From the NCBI GenBank assembly GCA_959601495.1, contig CAUGPT010000004.1, positions 1 to 64,000 on the forward strand: DNA of 64,000 nt, in the 5' to 3' direction. The stretch comes from Avispirillum sp959601495 (GTDB lineage: Bacteria; Bacillota; Clostridia; Oscillospirales; CAG-272). A program made the position numbers and the translations under genes. Below, piece after piece: positions 1 to 9,757 of this stretch (positions within the stretch are counted from its first letter, which is position 1; the number at the start of each line of letters is the position of its first letter). The notes under the pieces are model-generated. The model was not told where the DNA came from. It did not search any database and saw only the letters and a program-made list of their open reading frames with translations.

Positions 1-120
1 GTCAATCATGTCTTAAAGTCACGCTAAAGCTAATTTGTCGAATCTCTCGGGCTTGAAGCACTCGCTCTGACCTTACGCTCGCGGACACAATCGGGGTGGT
101 GAGGTGAGATTTCTAAGAGA

Positions 121-153
121 GGAGAGGCGGGAAACGCCTGCCTCTCCTTTCTT
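121..153 (+). terminator. Terminator-like hairpin
   Basis: GGAGAGGC (121-128) pairs with GCCTCTCC (140-147), followed by TTTCTT. It probably ends a transcript entering from left of the window. Confidence 0.55.
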
Positions 154-171
154 AGACCGATTCGGGGATGT

Positions 172-207
172 GTGAAGGGGCTACTTACGGAAAAGTAGTC
201 CCTTCAC
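172..207 (+). repeat. Repeat copy 1, long hairpin
   Basis: GTGAAGGGGCTACTT (172-186) pairs with AAGTAGTCCCTTCAC (193-207) around loop ACGGAA, with one G-T wobble. The inner stem recurs as CTGCTT/AAGCAG at 298-315 with a compensatory A-T to G-C change, and downstream sequence is also shared. This looks like a duplicated structured element. Confidence 0.6.
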
Positions 208-297
208 GTCTTTCTCACTTAAGTTCGGTAAGCTGACAAAAAAAGTTTGAAATGCTTTCCCAATTTCGGAATACCGAAAACCATCGCCCGTTCGCGG

Positions 298-328
298 CTG
301 CTTACGGGAAAGCAGTCCCTTCACGTCT
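298..328 (+). repeat. Repeat copy 2, short hairpin
   Basis: CTGCTT (298-303) pairs with AAGCAG (310-315) around loop ACGGGA, followed by TCCCTTCACGTCTT as in copy 1. The outer stem of copy 1 is missing here because the left arm GTGAAGGG is absent. Confidence 0.55.
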
Positions 329-406
329 TCTCGCTACCGTTCGGCAAGCTGACGACAGAGCTTGAATTGCTTTGCATAGAAACTGAAAGCGTGCAACTTT
401 AGAATT

Positions 407-1486
407 TCAGTCTTTCTGCAGGCGCTTCGAAATACCGTCGGTGTATGCCACACGACCGTCGGGATACACCCAGACGGCGTCTGCCAGAAACCTTGACAGT
501 ATTTCCCGCCCGTCGGCCTCGCTCATGTTGAAAAGCGCCGTCGAAAGGACGTCCGCAAGGCCGGAGTTATCGCAGAGTATTGAAACCGAAACGTACCTGT
601 TTTCGGGTCTCAGCGTTTCGGGGTCTATAATATGATGGTATCTGACTCCGTCGACCTCAAAATACCGCTGATACGAGCCGCTTGTAACAAGCGCTTCTTT
701 TCCTCCCATGGAAAGGCGGCAGAAGTACGCGCCGTCAAAGGATATGCCGTCGGCGGCGACGGAGCTCCCCGCTTCAATACCGGGATTTTCAATACCGGTG
801 ATCCACATTGAGCCGTCCGCCTTAAGCCCCACGGTGCGGACGTTGCCTCCCACGCTCAGCGCGATGTGCTCCCAGCCTTTTTCTTCTATAAACTGTGCGC
901 AAAGCTCCGTCGCGTATCCTTTCGCGACGGCGCCAACGTCAATGCTTGCAAGTGGATCGGATATATATACCGTGCCGTCGGCGGCATCTATTTCGAGCGA
1001 TGAGATATCGGTGTGCTCCGCCGCGGCACGCAGCGCGTTCTCGTCGGGCAGGGCGGCATTTGCCGGATCATTCTGTGCCGCGATGCGGCAGTCGTGCCAC
1101 AGGCGCAGAACGCTGCCCATCGCAATGTTTACGGCGCCGTTTGTAGTTTCGTATGCGATCCTGCAAAACTCCAAAAGCGATATAATATCGCCATCTACCT
1201 TGACGGCGGACTCTCCCGCATTGTCGTTTACGGTTTTCAGATTGTTTATGCTGTCGTAGCTGTCGTATATATCGTAAAGCCGATGCAGTCTTGCAAGCTC
1301 TTCTGTGATCGCCTTCGCTTTTTTATCAAAGCTTTCTTTATCGGTGTCCCAGCCCGTGATGACGGTCTCCGTGTCAAAAAGGGTCATGTCGGTCGCCGAA
1401 AACTTTTTCAAAGCGCCGCAGCCGGAAAGCGACAGCGGTGCCGCAAGCAGCGATATGAGAAGAAATGCCGATAAAAGTTTTTTCAT
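407..1486 (-). CDS. apbE: FAD:protein FMN transferase, lipoprotein (ApbE family)
   Basis: This is a 359-residue ApbE-family protein. The family transfers FMN from FAD onto a Thr or Ser of extracytoplasmic redox proteins such as Rnf or Nqr subunits, using Mg2+. A lipoprotein signal peptide ends at Cys23 (LSGC), placing it on the outer face of the membrane. Visible family motifs are SIDVGAVAKGYATE near residues 181-194, LSVGGNVRTVG near 210-220 and HHIIDPET near 284-291. The start is supported by an upstream SD (GGAGG) on the minus strand. The gene lies just downstream of another lipoprotein gene on the same strand, 37 bp away, so the two are probably co-transcribed. No acceptor flavoprotein with a clear flavinylation motif is seen beside it. 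The family call is firm; the acceptor is unknown. Confidence 0.93.
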   Translation of the reverse strand: MKKLLSAFLLISLLAAPLSLSGCGALKKFSATDMTLFDTETVITGWDTDKESFDKKAKAITEELARLHRLYDIYDSYDSINNLKTVNDNAGESAVKVDGDIISLLEFCRIAYETTNGAVNIAMGSVLRLWHDCRIAAQNDPANAALPDENALRAAAEHTDISSLEIDAADGTVYISDPLASIDVGAVAKGYATELCAQFIEEKGWEHIALSVGGNVRTVGLKADGSMWITGIENPGIEAGSSVAADGISFDGAYFCRLSMGGKEALVTSGSYQRYFEVDGVRYHHIIDPETLRPENRYVSVSILCDNSGLADVLSTALFNMSEADGREILSRFLADAVWVYPDGRVAYTDGISKRLQKD

Positions 1487-1523
1487 ACTGTCATAACCTC
1501 CGGAGAAGAGCGGGGGAGCTTTT

Positions 1524-2552
1524 TCAGCTTTCCCCGTCGGATAAAGCCTTGTCCACGGCTTTTATATAGCCGGCGACCGCAATTGTGCAGCTTGCGGAAA
1601 GGTCCGCTTCGGTTGCCTTACCGTCGTCGCCCACGGGCACGGCGCGCACCTCGTCCGCGGTCATGCCCTTTATATAATCGCAGAAAAACTCCTCCTGCGC
1701 GTACCATTCTTTGCCTAAAGCCGACGCGCCGGACATACCGTAGCTGTCGCCGAGCTCGCGTTTCGTGCCGGAAAACTCAAGAGCGCCTACGGCACCGTCC
1801 GCCGAAAAGGGGACATTGGGCTCCGCCGTGTCGATGATAGCGGTGCAGATGCGGCCGCCGCTTACGGCAAGCGCCGCAAAGGTCGTGTACATGGCGGCAC
1901 TGCCGTCCTTGTCGGCTTTTGCGTCGACTGTTCCCGTGTCCTCCGTGATCGCGGAAAAACGTATTTCGGGATTTGAGTCCGTTGAGAATGAGCGCGCTCT
2001 CTTGTCGTCAAAAGCCTTCAGTACAGCCTTTTGCAAACTGCTTACCGATATGGTACATCCTGCTTTGAGGTCCGCGTCCTCGGCGCTTCCTGTCTGTGAA
2101 AGCGACATTTTCTCTATGTCGCTGCGGGTTTTGCCGCGTGCCCAATCGTCAAACGCCTGCGCCTGCTCGTACCATTCCTTGCCGATGCCGGAGGCGGATT
2201 TCATACCGTATTCCGTACCTGCCTCGCGCTTTGTAACGTAGCTGCCTGTGCCGGCTTTGCCGTCCTTAACGGACATAACGTTCTCCGCACAGTCGATATG
2301 GCAGTCAACTATCTTTCCGTCGCCGTCAAAAATGATGACCGCGGAAGAAAGCGACACCTCGGCTTTACCGCTTACGGAGCTGTCCGTGACCTCTATGCCC
2401 ATGCCGAGGGTGTAGCCGTCTTTTTTGCCGGAGGAGGATGACGTGCCGCTGCCGTCGCCGCCGCTTTTTTTGGCGCAGGATGACATTGCGGTCATGACTG
2501 TGCAGAAAAGCATGATAAGGGCTGAAATGCGTATGGATAAATGCTTTTTCAT
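1524..2552 (-). CDS. Lipoprotein with two tandem related domains, function unknown
   Basis: A 342-residue lipoprotein with a signal peptide ending at the SSC motif near residue 26, then a Ser/Gly-rich linker. The mature part is two copies of one domain, about 48-185 and 195-340. Both contain T-K-R-E-(A/L)-G-(T/D)-(E/S)-Y-G-M, then G-K-E-W-Y-(E/A)-Q, and end in a segment like (S/A)-(G/S)-C-T-I-(S/A)-V. The pattern resembles small extracytoplasmic domains seen in Gram-positive lipoproteins near flavin-linked redox genes, but the Ser/Thr-Gly-Ala-Thr flavinylation motif is not visible. Its position upstream of apbE in the same apparent operon suggests a link to extracytoplasmic redox chemistry; this is inference. 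A good promoter lies at 2574-2602. Confidence 0.7.
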   Translation of the reverse strand: MKKHLSIRISALIMLFCTVMTAMSSCAKKSGGDGSGTSSSSGKKDGYTLGMGIEVTDSSVSGKAEVSLSSAVIIFDGDGKIVDCHIDCAENVMSVKDGKAGTGSYVTKREAGTEYGMKSASGIGKEWYEQAQAFDDWARGKTRSDIEKMSLSQTGSAEDADLKAGCTISVSSLQKAVLKAFDDKRARSFSTDSNPEIRFSAITEDTGTVDAKADKDGSAAMYTTFAALAVSGGRICTAIIDTAEPNVPFSADGAVGALEFSGTKRELGDSYGMSGASALGKEWYAQEEFFCDYIKGMTADEVRAVPVGDDGKATEADLSASCTIAVAGYIKAVDKALSDGES

Positions 2553-2573
2553 TTGATCTACCGTTCCTTATAT

Positions 2574-2602
2574 ATAATAGTATAATCGGGGGCTTTAGTC
2601 AA
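2574..2602 (-). promoter_or_regulatory. Sigma-A-type promoter
   Basis: On the minus strand TTGACT (2597-2602), a 17-bp spacer, then TATTAT (2574-2579), a short distance before the lipoprotein start at 2552. Confidence 0.7.
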
Positions 2603-2852
2603 TAGTGTGCCCAAAGCGCCGTACATAATTCATCGCGCATATTCATGCACGATATTCATGGAATATGCATATGAATGATATAAATATACGCATTTTTTTA
2701 CCTGCCGTGCGCATCCGCCCGCGCTGCCGCGGCGATCTGCTGCGGAAACTTCGGGATTTGCGGCAAAATGAACGAAGAGTACTCAGCATACGGTCGTTTG
2801 TGAGTAAAATTTCACAAATATACAAATTTTTTGAATAAATTTGCAAAAACGC

Positions 2853-2881
2853 TTGACATATGTGTATATTCGTTGTATAAT
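2853..2881 (+). promoter_or_regulatory. Consensus sigma-A promoter of the amino-acid ABC operon
   Basis: TTGACA (2853-2858), 17-bp spacer, TATAAT (2876-2881): a perfect match to the vegetative consensus. The expected leader is only about 40 nt, too short for a riboswitch. Confidence 0.9.
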
Positions 2882-2927
2882 GCTGAATGTAAACAAGAGA
2901 ACACAACCAACACGGAGGAAACAAACA

Positions 2928-3665
2928 ATGAAAAAAATACTTGCAATAGTATTCGCGGCACTTATGACGGCAGCCTGCCTCGCATCCTGCGGAGCGAAAG
3001 AAAAAGATAAGCTCATCATGTGCACAAACGCAACCTTCCCGCCTTATGAGTATTACGACGGCGAAGACATCATCGGTATCGACGCAGAGATCGCACAGAA
3101 GATTGCCGACAAGCTCGATATGGAGCTTGTGATCGAGGATATGGAATTCAACTCCATCATCTCTTATGTAAACTCCAACGAAAACGCATTCGGTATGGCG
3201 GGCATGACCGTTACCGAGGATCGTAAGAAGAGCGTTGACTTCACCACCTCTTATGCAAAGGGCATTCAGTCCGTAATCGTTGCGGAGAATTCCGACATAA
3301 AGACCATAGACGATCTTGCCGGCAAGAAGATAGGCGTTCAGCTCACGACCACCGGCGACATCTACGCGACCGAAGATTTCGGCAAGGAATATGTAGTAGA
3401 GTACAACAAGGCTACAGACTGCGTGCTCGGACTGAAGAACGGCGACGTTGATGCAGTTATTATCGACAACGCTCCCGCTCAGGTATTCGTTGAAGAAAAC
3501 GAAGGTCTCAAGCTGCTTGATACCGAGTATGCAAACGAGGACTACGCCATCGCGGTTAAAAAGGGCAACTCGGAGCTTCTCGAAAAGCTTGACAAAGCTA
3601 TCACCGAGCTTATTGAAGACGGCACGGTTCAGAAGATAGTTGATAAGTACATCCCCTCCAAATGA
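2928..3665 (+). CDS. Amino-acid ABC transporter substrate-binding lipoprotein
   Basis: A 245-residue family 3 solute-binding protein that captures a polar amino acid outside the cell and delivers it to the permease encoded next. The signal peptide ends in the lipobox LASC near residue 23. The start of the ligand domain, TNATFPPYEYYDG, and the motif GIDAEIAQKIADKL are typical of glutamine, arginine or histidine binders. The start at 2928 is chosen because GGAGGA lies 8 bp upstream and the protein then begins with a standard signal peptide; an upstream in-frame ATG at 2841 would place the promoter -35 box inside the gene. It is the first gene of an SBP-permease-ATPase operon. The exact ligand cannot be read from sequence. 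Confidence 0.93.
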   Translation: MKKILAIVFAALMTAACLASCGAKEKDKLIMCTNATFPPYEYYDGEDIIGIDAEIAQKIADKLDMELVIEDMEFNSIISYVNSNENAFGMAGMTVTEDRKKSVDFTTSYAKGIQSVIVAENSDIKTIDDLAGKKIGVQLTTTGDIYATEDFGKEYVVEYNKATDCVLGLKNGDVDAVIIDNAPAQVFVEENEGLKLLDTEYANEDYAIAVKKGNSELLEKLDKAITELIEDGTVQKIVDKYIPSK

Positions 3666-3670
3666 TAAAA

Positions 3671-3701
3671 GCGCCGCCCGCATAATGTCCGCGGGCGGCG
3701 C
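3671..3701 (+). promoter_or_regulatory. Intercistronic GC-rich hairpin
   Basis: GCGCCGCCCGC (3671-3681) pairs perfectly with GCGGGCGGCGC (3691-3701). No T-run follows, so it is probably an mRNA-stabilising or partial-termination element that gives more binding protein than permease. A second hairpin, GTGCCGC/GCGGCAC, sits at 3753-3768. Confidence 0.6.
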
Positions 3702-3793
3702 GTCACTGCAAGAGGCGGCGCAATGCCGCCCCTTGTCGTGCGTTACGGGGAGGTGCCGCCTGCGGCACATAAATAAGAAAGGTAACATTACAT

Positions 3794-4516
3794 ATGCAGA
3801 ACGTGCTACAAAGCCTCTCGGTGTGGTGGAGCGGCTTTTGCGATGATTTCAAACTTAACTTTATTGAGAAGGACCGGTGGAAATATCTGACCGAGGGTCT
3901 GGGCAGAACGCTTGAGATAACACTTTTTGCGGTCATGATAGGTATCGTCCTCGGCTTTATAGTTGCAATAATCTGCGCAACACATACGAAGACCGGCAAG
4001 CTGAAGATCGGCAACGCCATATGCCGCGTGTATCTGACGGTCATCCGCGGCACTCCTATGGTCGTGCAGCTGATGATAATGTATTTTCTGATATTCTTGC
4101 CGCTGGGTGTTGACAAGATGGTAACGGCGGTGCTGGCGTTCGGTATAAACAGCGGCGCGTATGTGGCGGAGATAGTCCGCGGCGGTATAATGTCCGTTGA
4201 CGAGGGACAGATGGAGGCGGGACGCAGTCTCGGCTTCGGCTATGTGGCTACAATGTGGTACATAATCATACCGCAGGCGTTCAAGGCGGTGCTGCCTTCG
4301 CTCGCAAACGAGTTTATAGTTCTTATGAAAGAGACATCTGTCTGCGCCTTTATCGGTCTTAACGACCTGACACGCGGCGGAGACATAATCAGAGGCGTAA
4401 CGTACAGCGATTTCATGCCGCTTATAGCGGTGGCGCTGATATACCTTGTTCTGGTCGTTGTACTTTCCTACCTTGTAAAGCTGCTCGAAAGGAGGCTGCG
4501 CAACAGTGACAGATAA
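3794..4516 (+). CDS. Amino-acid ABC transporter permease
   Basis: A 240-residue inner-membrane permease of the His/Glu/Gln/Arg/opine family. It has several hydrophobic segments beginning about residue 35 and the cytoplasmic EAA-type loop near residues 140-160 (EAGRSLGFGYVATMWYIIIPQAF), which docks on the ATPase. Early residues TLEITLFAVMIGIVLG and the segment VIRGTPMVVQL are hallmark sequences of this family. An SD-like AAGAAAGG lies ahead of the start. It overlaps the following ATPase gene by 11 bp, showing translational coupling. With one permease gene only, the transporter is probably a homodimer. Confidence 0.93.
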   Translation: MQNVLQSLSVWWSGFCDDFKLNFIEKDRWKYLTEGLGRTLEITLFAVMIGIVLGFIVAIICATHTKTGKLKIGNAICRVYLTVIRGTPMVVQLMIMYFLIFLPLGVDKMVTAVLAFGINSGAYVAEIVRGGIMSVDEGQMEAGRSLGFGYVATMWYIIIPQAFKAVLPSLANEFIVLMKETSVCAFIGLNDLTRGGDIIRGVTYSDFMPLIAVALIYLVLVVVLSYLVKLLERRLRNSDR

Positions 4517-5249
4517 TGTACTTATAAAGATCCGCGGCCTTAAAAAGCATTACAACAAAGGCGCGGTAAAAGCGCTTGACGGCATAGACTGCGATATTCA
4601 CAGCGGCGAGGTCGTGGTGATAATCGGACCCTCCGGCAGCGGAAAATCCACGTTTCTGCGCTCGCTGAACCTTTTGGAGGTGCCCACTGAGGGCAGCATA
4701 GTATTTGACGGCGTTGACATAACCGACCCTAAAAACAATATCAATCTGCACAGGCGCAAAATGGGCATGGTCTTTCAGCACTTTAATCTGTTTCCTCATA
4801 TGACGGTTTTGAAAAACATGACCATCGCGCCCGTAAAGCTTTTGAAAAAATCAAAGCAGGAGGCAGAGGCTGCGGCGCTTGAACTCCTTGACAAGGTAGG
4901 TCTGCGTGACCGTGCCGACGCGTATCCGGGTCAGCTTTCCGGCGGACAGAAGCAGAGAGTCGCAATAGTACGCGCACTTTGCATGGAGCCTGAGGTCATG
5001 CTGTTTGACGAGCCTACAAGCGCTCTTGACCCCGAAATGGTAGGCGAGGTCCTGGAGGTTATGAAAAACCTTGCGCGCGACGGTATGACGATGGCGGTGG
5101 TGACCCACGAAATGGGATTTGCCCGCGAGGTCGCCGACAGAGTCATATTTGTGGATCAGGGGCAGATAGTCGAAGAGGGAACACCTGAGGATATATTCGA
5201 AAACCCCAAGAGCCCGCGACTTAAAGACTTTCTTTCAAAAGTGATCTGA
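4506..5249 (+). CDS. Amino-acid ABC transporter ATP-binding protein
   Basis: A 247-residue cytoplasmic ATPase that powers the importer. Walker A is GPSGSGKST (about residues 40-48), the signature is LSGGQKQRVAIVRAL (about 138-152), Walker B is VMLFDEPTSALDPE and the switch histidine is in VVTHEMGFA. These match the GlnQ/HisP class. The start codon is GTG at 4506, inside the end of the permease gene. A strong bidirectional terminator follows. No regulator gene is adjacent, and the importer itself does not reveal the amino acid. Confidence 0.95.
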   Translation: MTDNVLIKIRGLKKHYNKGAVKALDGIDCDIHSGEVVVIIGPSGSGKSTFLRSLNLLEVPTEGSIVFDGVDITDPKNNINLHRRKMGMVFQHFNLFPHMTVLKNMTIAPVKLLKKSKQEAEAAALELLDKVGLRDRADAYPGQLSGGQKQRVAIVRALCMEPEVMLFDEPTSALDPEMVGEVLEVMKNLARDGMTMAVVTHEMGFAREVADRVIFVDQGQIVEEGTPEDIFENPKSPRLKDFLSKVI

Positions 5250-5271
5250 CGCCGATGCGGCAGAATATAAA

Positions 5272-5315
5272 AAGAAGCTTCGGACGGATTTCTCCGTCCG
5301 AAGCTTCTTTTTTGT
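5272..5315 (+). terminator. Strong intrinsic terminator
   Basis: A 17-bp perfect stem (5272-5288 with 5293-5309), loop TTTC, then a T-run. The A-tract on the left arm lets it also work for the convergent asnB transcript. Confidence 0.92.
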
Positions 5316-5384
5316 CGCCCGCCTCCCGCAAAGCGGAGAGGGCTGGCATTATTATGTGAAAATTCAATTGAAACGACAGTGGTA

Positions 5385-6965
5385 TTACTCTCCGCTCGCG
5401 CCGTAGTTTGACAGTACGCGCGCGGACGGATCGTTGACATCGCAGCCCTTCCAGCTTTTGTTGGGCATCCAGAAGTCTGCGATCATCTCCGACTGACCGC
5501 GATAGTATTTCTCGAAAATTTCGCGGTACAGAAGCGATTCTTTGGTAAAAGGTGCCGCGTGGGTGTACTTTTTGCGCTTTTCTTCAAACTCGGCATCGCT
5601 GTACATTCCCTCGGCATATTCCTTGAGGTAGTCTACCATGGAGTGACCGACAGCATCGGAAAACGCGGCTTTTTCGCGCCACAGAATGTCGCGGGGCAGC
5701 CAGTCGCCTTCCTCAAACGCGTGTCTGAGAAGATACTTGCCCTTGCCGTACACGTTCATTTTTTTCGCGGAATCGACCGCCATGACGTATCTCACGAAAT
5801 CAAGATCGCCGAAGGGCACACGCGCTTCAAGCGAGTTTACGGAAATGCATCTGTCGGCGCGAAGAACGTCGTACATGTGCAGCTCCCGTATCCTCTTTTC
5901 GGATTCTGCCTGAAACTCTGCGGCAGAGGGGGCAAAGTCCGTGTACTTGTAGCCGAAAAGCTCGTCGGAGATCTCTCCCGTCAGCAGCACGCGGATGTCC
6001 GTGTTCTCATGTATCCACTTGCAAAGCAGATACATGCCCATGCTGGCGCGGATGGTCGTTATATCGAATGTGCCGAGCAGGTATATAACGTCTTCCAGTG
6101 ATGAAAGCACCTCGTCGCGCGTCATTATGACCTCGGTGTGCTCGCTGCCGATATAGTCGGCGACTTCTTTGGCGTACTTCAGGTCTATCGCGTCGCCCTC
6201 CATGCCGATGGCAAATGTGCGGATAGGCTTTTTTGAGCGCTTTGCGGCGACCGCGCACACGAGAGATGAGTCAAGACCGCCGGAGAGCAGAAAGCCGACT
6301 TTTGCGTCCGCTACGAGCCTTTTATCGATCCCGGCAATGAGTTTTTCGCGTATGTTCCGGCATACGGTCTCAACATCGTCGGTTATAAGTCCGCGGGGCT
6401 TTGATATGTTATCGTACCTGATAAACTCGCCGTCCTTCCAGTAGTGGCCGGGAGGAAAAGGCATGATCCGCTCGCAGAGACCCGTGAGGTTTTTAGCTTC
6501 GCTGGCGAAAACGATAACTCCGTTTTTGTCGTAGCCGTAGTAAAGCGGGCGGATGCCTATTGGATCTCTTGCGGCAATATATTTTTTGCTGTCGCCGTCA
6601 TAGATGATAAGCGCAAATTCCGCATCCAGCATGGCAAACATATCCGTGCCGTACTCGCGGTACATGGGGAGGAGTATTTCGCAGTCCGAGCCGCTTTTGA
6701 ACGTATATTTCGCACTGAGCGCTTCCTTTATTTTTTCATATCCGTATATTTCGCCGTTGCAGACAACATAGCTTCCGTCAAGCTCAAATGGCTGCATGCC
6801 CTCGGGGGTAAGCCCCATGATGGCAAGACGGTGAAAGGCAAGAAGTCCGTCGCCGGTATCGGTGATACGGCTGTCGTCGGGACCTCTTGACACAGTCATG
6901 TCAAAACCGTCCTTAAAATCCGAAAAAGCGGCACAGCGACCGCAGTAACCCATAATTGAACACAT
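5385..6965 (-). CDS. asnB: Asparagine synthase (glutamine-hydrolysing)
   Basis: A 526-residue AsnB-type enzyme that makes asparagine from aspartate, glutamine and ATP in the cytoplasm. The start at 6965 is chosen because Cys2 must be the N-terminal nucleophile of the class II glutaminase domain; the protein begins MCSIMGYCG, where Ser replaces the more usual Gly of MCGI. An SD (AAAGGGA) precedes it. The glutaminase domain covers about residues 1-190, including the RGPDDSR segment. The synthetase domain has the PP-loop LLSGGLDSSLV near residue 235 and the GEISDELFGYKY segment. It lies on the same strand downstream of glutamine synthetase, so the pair links glutamine supply to asparagine synthesis, although the 380-bp gap suggests separate transcripts. 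Confidence 0.93.
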   Translation of the reverse strand: MCSIMGYCGRCAAFSDFKDGFDMTVSRGPDDSRITDTGDGLLAFHRLAIMGLTPEGMQPFELDGSYVVCNGEIYGYEKIKEALSAKYTFKSGSDCEILLPMYREYGTDMFAMLDAEFALIIYDGDSKKYIAARDPIGIRPLYYGYDKNGVIVFASEAKNLTGLCERIMPFPPGHYWKDGEFIRYDNISKPRGLITDDVETVCRNIREKLIAGIDKRLVADAKVGFLLSGGLDSSLVCAVAAKRSKKPIRTFAIGMEGDAIDLKYAKEVADYIGSEHTEVIMTRDEVLSSLEDVIYLLGTFDITTIRASMGMYLLCKWIHENTDIRVLLTGEISDELFGYKYTDFAPSAAEFQAESEKRIRELHMYDVLRADRCISVNSLEARVPFGDLDFVRYVMAVDSAKKMNVYGKGKYLLRHAFEEGDWLPRDILWREKAAFSDAVGHSMVDYLKEYAEGMYSDAEFEEKRKKYTHAAPFTKESLLYREIFEKYYRGQSEMIADFWMPNKSWKGCDVNDPSARVLSNYGASGE

Positions 6966-7345
6966 TGTATGTTTTCCCTTTCGTGAGAAATGATACAGGC
7001 ATTCAACAGGGCAAGTGCCTATCTCGCTGTGCCACCTGTTTTTTGTCTCTTTCGCTTTTTTAGCAAAGTATCGGGCTGTGCTACAAGCTCTGTGCGCTGC
7101 GTACACTGAAGCCCATAGCTTTGCAAAAGCATTTCCGCTGTAAGGGGCGGCGCCCCGCACCACCTAATAGGGGAGGGGTCCCCGTTCGGATAGCTGCTCG
7201 CACGGTGTTGAAAAGCACCCGTAACTCTCCGGCTCGCACCGCCCCGGATTCGCTTTAAGTCAGAGGAGAACTTTTTATGTCCGTACTCAAACGCATTTGG
7301 TATGTTCACCGTATGCGCCGCGCGGCGCATACGGTGTTTGATTTT
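6966..7345. other. Intergenic region between asnB and the glutamine synthetase gene
   Basis: No gene is seen. It holds the hairpin after the glutamine synthetase gene (7307-7336), a GC-rich stretch with the inverted pair GGGGCGGCGCCCC near 7145-7157, and the asnB ribosome-binding site. No convincing promoter or T-box was recognised in front of asnB. Confidence 0.5.
7307..7336 (-). terminator. Hairpin after the glutamine synthetase gene
   Basis: CACCGTATGCGCCG (7307-7320) pairs perfectly with CGGCGCATACGGTG (7323-7336). It lies 10 bp past the stop codon. The T-rich side (TTTGATTTTTTA) is on the plus strand, so termination on the minus strand would depend on the stem alone. Confidence 0.55.
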
Positions 7346-9442
<2,097 letters not shown>

Positions 9443-9468
9443 AACCGAAACTCCTTTGCAAAAAAATT

Positions 9469-9516
9469 AAGCGGGGCATGGCGACATGACTAAGTCAAGA
9501 CGCCGTTGCCCCGCTT
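9469..9516 (-). terminator. Attenuator terminator T2 of the glutamine synthetase leader
   Basis: On the minus strand AAGCGGGGC (9516-9508) pairs with GCCCCGCUU (9477-9469), with an internal GGCG/CGCC pairing, followed by AAUUUUUU. It ends 26 nt before the start codon and would stop transcription before the gene. Confidence 0.8.
9496..9513 (-). promoter_or_regulatory. Hexaloop hairpin P2, possible ANTAR target
   Basis: On the minus strand CGGGGC pairs with GUCUUG around loop AACGGC, using three G-U pairs. It overlaps the left arm of T2, so the two exclude each other. Loop A1 and G4 match the published ANTAR-target pattern. Confidence 0.5.
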
Positions 9517-9551
9517 ATGTGTTGAAATTATTAAAGGTAAAAATGAGAAAA

Positions 9552-9581
9552 GGCGCCTGAGAGTTGGTACTCTAAGACGCC
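9552..9581 (-). terminator. Attenuator terminator T1 of the glutamine synthetase leader
   Basis: On the minus strand GGCGUCU (9581-9575) pairs with AGGCGCC (9558-9552), enclosing AGAGU/ACUCU, followed by UUUUCUCAUUUUU. It lies near the start of the leader. Confidence 0.7.
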
Positions 9582-9589
9582 GTTGCCTT
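9574..9589 (-). promoter_or_regulatory. Hexaloop hairpin P1, possible ANTAR target
   Basis: On the minus strand AAGGC (9589-9585) pairs with GUCUU (9578-9574) around loop AACGGC, the same loop as P2. It starts almost at the predicted transcript start and excludes T1. Confidence 0.5.
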
Positions 9590-9599
9590 TATGGTGATT

Positions 9600-9627
9600 A
9601 TTATACACTTATTTTCCGCCGTGTCAA
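9600..9627 (-). promoter_or_regulatory. Consensus sigma-A promoter of the glutamine synthetase gene
   Basis: On the minus strand TTGACA (9627-9622), 16-bp spacer, TATAAT (9605-9600). The predicted start is near 9592, giving a leader of about 150 nt. Confidence 0.88.
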
Positions 9628-9757
9628 TAGCTTTTTTTCAAAAAATGCGAAAAAATGAGATATTTTTTGTATGCCGCACGTGCTGCGAGATTTCTCTACA
9701 TTATTATAGTTTTAAAAAATCGCGAAATCACTTTCCGGACATTCCGCAGCGGGTTTA

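Larger units (their letters stand above)
1..406. other. Non-coding left edge with hairpin repeats
   Basis: No convincing gene is seen. The stretch holds a terminator-like hairpin at 121-147 and two copies of a hairpin-containing repeat (about 172-265 and 290-385), described separately. The repeats share the segment CCCTTCACGTCTT and a GTTCGG-AAGCTGAC segment. Confidence 0.6.
2553..2927. other. Divergent intergenic region with two promoters
   Basis: It holds the minus-strand promoter of the tandem-domain lipoprotein gene and the plus-strand promoter of the amino-acid ABC operon. Between them is an 8-bp inverted repeat, GCATATTC (2637-2644) and GAATATGC (2661-2668), a possible operator. No gene is seen. 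Confidence 0.6.

Noticed and set aside
2643..3788. Minus-strand frame of 381 codons
   Set aside because: It is antisense to the binding-protein gene and its promoter. It has no SD or motif.
6966..7345. T-box leader for asnB
   Set aside because: No specifier stem or conserved T-box sequence (TGGNACCGCG) was seen, and no promoter at a suitable distance.
9461..9600. Glutamine riboswitch (glnA RNA) upstream of glutamine synthetase
   Set aside because: The conserved glnA RNA sequence elements were not found. The leader is better described by paired hexaloop hairpins and terminators.
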